Below the pieces are notes generated by a model. The model saw only the letters and a program-made list of their open reading frames with translations, was not told the origin of the DNA and searched no databases. A stretch of DNA of 64,000 nucleotides from contig NC_063057.1 of the NCBI RefSeq assembly GCF_018812025.1, positions 15,741,963-15,805,962 on the forward strand. The letters run 5' to 3'. The stretch is from Megalobrama amblycephala (taxonomy: Eukaryota; Chordata; Actinopteri; Cypriniformes; Xenocyprididae). Positions within the stretch are counted from its first letter, which is position 1. Each line of letters opens with the position of its first letter. Positions 59,259 through 64,000 of this stretch are shown piece by piece. The position numbers and the translations under genes were made by a program.

Positions 59259-60220
59259 TTAAAGGTGCCCAAGAATGCTTTTTCACAAGATGTAATATAA
59301 GTCTAAGGTGTCCCCTGAATGTGTTTGTGAAGTTTCAGCTCAAAATACCCCATAGATTTTTTTAAATACATTTTTTAAATTTTGGGGCATCATTAACTAT
59401 GCACTGATTTTTTCAGCGCCGCCCCTTTAATTCGCGTGCTCCCTGCCACATGAGCTCTCGATTATATTACAGCACATTTACAAAGTTCACACAGCTAATA
59501 TAACCCTCAAATGGATCTTTACAAGATGTTCGTCATGCATGCTGTATGCATGCTTCGAATTATGTGAGTAAAGTATTTATTTTGATGTTTATATTTGATT
59601 CTCTATGAGTTTGAAGCTGTGCTCCGTGGCTAACGGCTAATGCTACACTGTTTGAGAGATTTATAAAGAATGAAGTTGTGTTTATGAACTATACAGACTG
59701 CAAGTGTTTAAAAATGAAAATAGCGACGGCTCTTGTCTCCGTGAATTCAGTAAGATACGATGGTATCTTTAACCTCATTTAACAGTACATTAGCAACATG
59801 CTAACAAAACATTTAGATAGACAATTTACAAATATCACTAAAAATATCATGATATCATGGATCATGTCAGTTATTATTGCTCCATCTGCCATTTTCGCTG
59901 TTGTTCTTGCTTACCTAGTCTGATGATTCACCTGTGCAGATCCAGACGTTACTGGCTGCCCTTGTCTAATGCCTTTCATAATGTTGGGAACATGGGCTGG
60001 CATATGCAAATATTGGGGCATACACCCCGACTGTTACATAACAGTCGGTGTTATGTTGAGATCCGCGTGTTTTCCGGAAGTCTTTTAAACAAATGAGATT
60101 TACATACGAAAGAGAAAGCAATGGAGTTTGAAACTCAATGTATGTCATTTCCATGTACTGAACTCTTGTTATTCAACTATGCCAAGGTAAATTCAAATTT
60201 TGAATCTAGGGCACCTTTAA
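59259..60220 (-). mobile_element. TTAA-flanked element (AAAGGTGCC family), copy 3, inverted
   Basis: A 962-bp element between TTAA 59259-59262 and 60217-60220, in the opposite orientation to copies 1 and 2. Both inverted ends AAAGGTGCCC and GGGCACCTTT are intact. The palindrome at 60027-60048 has TTACATAA in place of TTACGTAA, the change expected of CpG decay. Non-coding. Confidence 0.88.
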
Positions 60221-61587
60221 GTTATGCAAATATTTATAATTAATTATAACTAGTTATGATTAATTATTCATATTTCTTTGAGCTAATTTGCTACATATAA
60301 ATGAGAGACATGCTCCCATCACGCATTCACATCCTTTTGACCTTTGACTTCTAAGCTCAAGATTGAAGGATTGAATCAGCTGAAATAAAAATAATCAAAT
60401 GAAATACATGATTTCTCAAATAATTAATCAAATATATCAATATTTATGACAAAAACCCACCAAAATAAAATAATTCAAAGACATTGCTATCGTGGATAAG
60501 CAAATGATTGAATAAACATTACAGAAAGTGTCAACATATTGTGTGAATAAACAATCTCAACCTTGCTTTTTGAGTGAATTTTGTTTGTTCATTCCATGTC
60601 AAAATATGATTTCAGCAGCAGTGATTCCTCTCAGACAGAAGCAGTCTGGGTTTTACCCGGAGGGGTCTCTCTCTACTCAAAGTGTGTGTGTCTGAGCTTT
60701 AGTCTGACAGAGGAGCTCCCAGCTAAATCATCCAGAATCCTGTCTGGGAATACTCTTTCAGAGCATCCGCCTCTCTTTTACAAAAGACACTCACGCCCTA
60801 CACTTCCAGCTGTGCCCTATTTCAGGGATCACAGCTCCAGCCCGCTGAGTCAGCAAAGGTTGCCTTCCTCTCAACCACACACAAAGACAAAAACACAGCT
60901 AGTCCTCTCCATTGGTAGGTCATGACCCAAAAATGGCCCGAAGGTCTGTTCGGACCGCAGGGAAAGTTAACAAAGCTAAATGCACCTATAAAATGCAACT
61001 AACCACATAATCGTGAATATATACTGTTGTAGAGCATATTACTGGACCTATTTCAGTTCAAGGTAATATTATGAAATTAATATTGCATTAAAAATATTAA
61101 TATTTATGAATATTTTATATAAACAAACAAAAAAAAAAGGAAAAAAGCAAATAATTATTTTATGCCTGCTAATGAATATTAAAATTCTGTAAAATTGTTT
61201 TGTTAAGAATAAAACCCTAAAAACTAAAATCAATCATTTTAAATGAAACGATTAAAATTATACATCATAACAACATTATGTACAGTATGAAAAATAGATA
61301 TTCATTCAGATTCCATTTAACAGTGTTATTAAATTATTAGTGTTTTAATGATTAGCTTTAAGTGAGAGTCATGGCAATCTAAATGTAAATAAAATAAGCA
61401 GCGAAAGTAAGATACCCAATATCGCCAATATACATATCCAATGAAATTAAACAATAAATCTCTAATATCATCTGATAACGATATGGCATTTATATATTTT
61501 GCCTATAATAATATATTTATATATATTTGTACTTTTTAAACAAATATAATACTGTTTTGCAGTCACCACTTGATTTTCAAAGTAAAT

Positions 61588-61912
61588 TGTGACCCTGGAG
61601 CACAAAAGCAGTCATAAGTCACACGGTTATATTTGTAGCAATAGCCAACAATACGGGTCAAAATTATCAATTTTCTTTTATGCCAAAAATCATTAGGATA
61701 TTAAGTAAAGATCATGTTCCATGAAGAACTCCATGCTAAGAACTTCATTTGGACAACTTTAAAGGCAACTTTCTCAATATTTTGATTTATCTCAGCCAAA
61801 TCCTATCCTAACAAACCATACATCAATGGAAAGCTTATTTCAGCTAGCTTTCAGATGATGTATAAATCAAAAAATTGACCCTTATGACTGGTTTTGTGGT
61901 CCAGGGTCACAA
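61588..61912. mobile_element. Short MITE (TTGTGACCCTGGA termini)
   Basis: About 325 bp with ends AATTGTGACCCTGGA and TCCAGGGTCACAATT. Internal words CAGTCATAAGTCACACGG and CCTTATGACTGGTTTTGTGG are inverted. Non-coding, resembles abundant cyprinid MITEs. Confidence 0.7.
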
Positions 61913-63695
61913 TTGAACATATTTTTTAAAATTGAACATGTTTTTTTTTTTTTTTTTTTTGCTTCTCTCATTCTGTCCTTGGGCTGCATCTCTTATCTCT
62001 CTCAGTGGTGATGTTTGTGTGATGAAAACAGATGAACACACAGAGGTCTGTGCAAAGTTTCTTGCTCTCTATCTCTCATGTATTTTTTCTTGTTCAATAT
62101 GCCACAAAACCTCTATGAAATTGCCCTTCGATGTGCTTAAAATTAATGGGGCCGAAAAGAAAAAGAGCACTGAAAAATGAAATAGTCTTCATTTTTCATT
62201 GTGCTCTGAGGGTCATAAATATTTCACAATGTTTAAAAAGAGTCATTCCTCTTCTGCCACTCATGTCTGAATAAAACACAGGAAAATCAGGCAATTGTTT
62301 CATAAAGTCACAGATAGTCTTGCATACTAAACTAAAAATCTGGTCCTCATTGCAGCTTATTCTGGATAAGAATCACCCACATAGATGACAAGAGACCACC
62401 TTGCCGACATGGATAACTAGTTGATAATTAGTTTACTTGCTAAGAAGTGCCTCAAACACAGTTGTGCTTTCAATAACCAATAACATGATGTGATTTTTTT
62501 CTTTTTTTTATATTTGCACTAGGGATGTATGTGTGGTAATCAGTGGTTATGGGAATTACTTTGAGTATGTGTGGGCCCAATGCCATTATATATGAACATG
62601 CAGTATATTTGCTCAGAAACAGGCTCTTTTCTCTGCCTACACTTGACTACATCAGCAAAAGCAGCCATATAGATGAACAAGCAACTATAGGAGAGAGAGA
62701 ATCAGCATTTAACTTCTTGACACACACACAACATACACAAAGCTACAAACCAATGAAAGCGCACAACACATGCTGTTAACTTGTTGTTAAGAGAGAGAGG
62801 GTATGTTTCGAATTGCATACTACCATTACTATTACAGCATTATTAAATAGAGTGTTTATACTGTGCACAGTTTGCAGATTTTGTAAACATAGAATACCAA
62901 TATGACCTGCTACTACATTTGCTAAAATGCACAACTCCCTCAATATGACCTTCCTTTTACAGTGTGACGAATCAACCAGACTCGCAATATCAACCGTGAC
63001 TTTTAACATCTCTTTCTTGACTCATGATGTGATCAGACTGCGTAAGGTTTGAACTCAACAACACCCTTTAACACTGACATATGCGTGTCAAAATACCTAA
63101 GAAGCTCTCAAAAAGATTGCAGGCCATTTTTGAGTCTCGTTTGTGGAACGTACAGTGTTTAATTTCAATGTTATGTAACACCATCCGGCCTATCAGTTAA
63201 TGCTTGATTTATCGTTGTGCAAACTGAATGTTATTATTTTAAGAAACTTGAGTCAGGTTCAATCCTGTGTTGCCATACTATTTTTAAACAAAAAGTCATT
63301 AAAAATGCAAAATAACAGCTTATACCTGTGATTATCAGTGGACTGAATAGTTTACTTTATGAATACGTAAAAACATTAATCAGTCAAACGTTTAAACATG
63401 ATGTTTACAAGAAAGAAACAAAAGCAAAATGGACAAAAAAACAGACATGTAGCAGGCCTACTACTGTTTGAAACTTGTTGTACACTGCATTCTGTTTCGC
63501 ATACTAATTTTTAAATAGTAGGCAGTATATACAGTGTAGACTGTGCAATAAGCAATAGGTTTGTTTCCATTTTGAACACAGCCAGAGAGATTCTGAGATT
63601 CAGATTGTGTGTGTGACTGGTTAAGAATGGCTCATTTGTTTCAAATGGCCTGAGAGATTAGTCCTCTGTGCTCTATGTGAACCTACTGAATGAAA

Positions 63696-63698
<3 letters not shown>

Positions 63699-63730
<32 letters not shown>
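63699..63730. repeat. (CA)16 microsatellite
   Basis: A pure CA run. Sequence on either side to the end of the window is unremarkable. Confidence 0.95.
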
Positions 63731-63733
<3 letters not shown>

Positions 63734-64000
63734 TGGATGAAAAAGGTGCACTAATGTATATATAGGTTATATAGCAGGTTAATTATTCAGTTCTGTGGGT
63801 CAAAATTAAATCCTGCTCATTACAAGAGTAAATAATTATGATTTCCTGAGATTACAGCAAATAATCATAACCACACTGACCAACTATACATGCCCACCAA
63901 CACTACAACCCATAAACATTTCTGTAACACAGTCAAGGCAGTGTAAAAACAGAGGAGAACAGTCATATATCACTCTTTAACAGTTCTGAGCACTCTCACA

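Overview
This 64 kb window is vertebrate nuclear DNA. It is AT-rich and intron-dominated, and it is packed with transposon families typical of cyprinid fishes (zebrafish, carp and relatives). The only host gene I can support runs on the minus strand. Three consecutive exons (18792-18712, 18022-17866 and 6990-6694) join in frame and encode about 178 residues of ankyrin repeats that best match ANKS1B (AIDA-1), a postsynaptic ankyrin/SAM/PTB scaffold. The first exon must lie beyond 64000 and the later exons before position 1. The window is therefore an internal slice of a very large gene, with more than 45 kb of upstream intron.

Layout. 1-2500: a giant foldback-like inverted repeat whose outer arms are arrays of 21-bp units. 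2590-6693: CA repeats, a degenerate minisatellite, a 977-bp TTAA-flanked element, and a hAT-like element split by another TTAA element. 6694-6990: ankyrin exon. 6991-17865: 10.9-kb intron with stacked transposons, a tRNA-derived SINE and, near the exon, a TTAA element ending 30 bp from the splice donor. 17866-18792: two ankyrin exons. 18793-52340: intron with a Tc1-like remnant carrying a long foldback MITE, a solo LTR, a 156-bp tandem array split by a nested element, hAT-like nests with perfect 8-bp target duplications, and long tetranucleotide arrays. 52342-56767: a complete-length Ty3/gypsy retrotransposon with LTRs differing at only 2 of 203 positions but with a broken pol. 56768-64000: intron with another TTAA element, a small MITE and otherwise little.

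The genes do not form a pathway: there is one host gene and many mobile elements, mostly non-autonomous. The most unusual items are two foldback families whose inverted repeats are themselves tandem arrays. One of them shows 6-bp target duplications in two independent copies. Also notable are a tRNA-like segment with a Pol III-type T-run inside a hAT-like element, and a repeat family carrying a palindromic TTACGTAA site. No prokaryotic-type systems, CRISPR arrays or rRNA genes are present.
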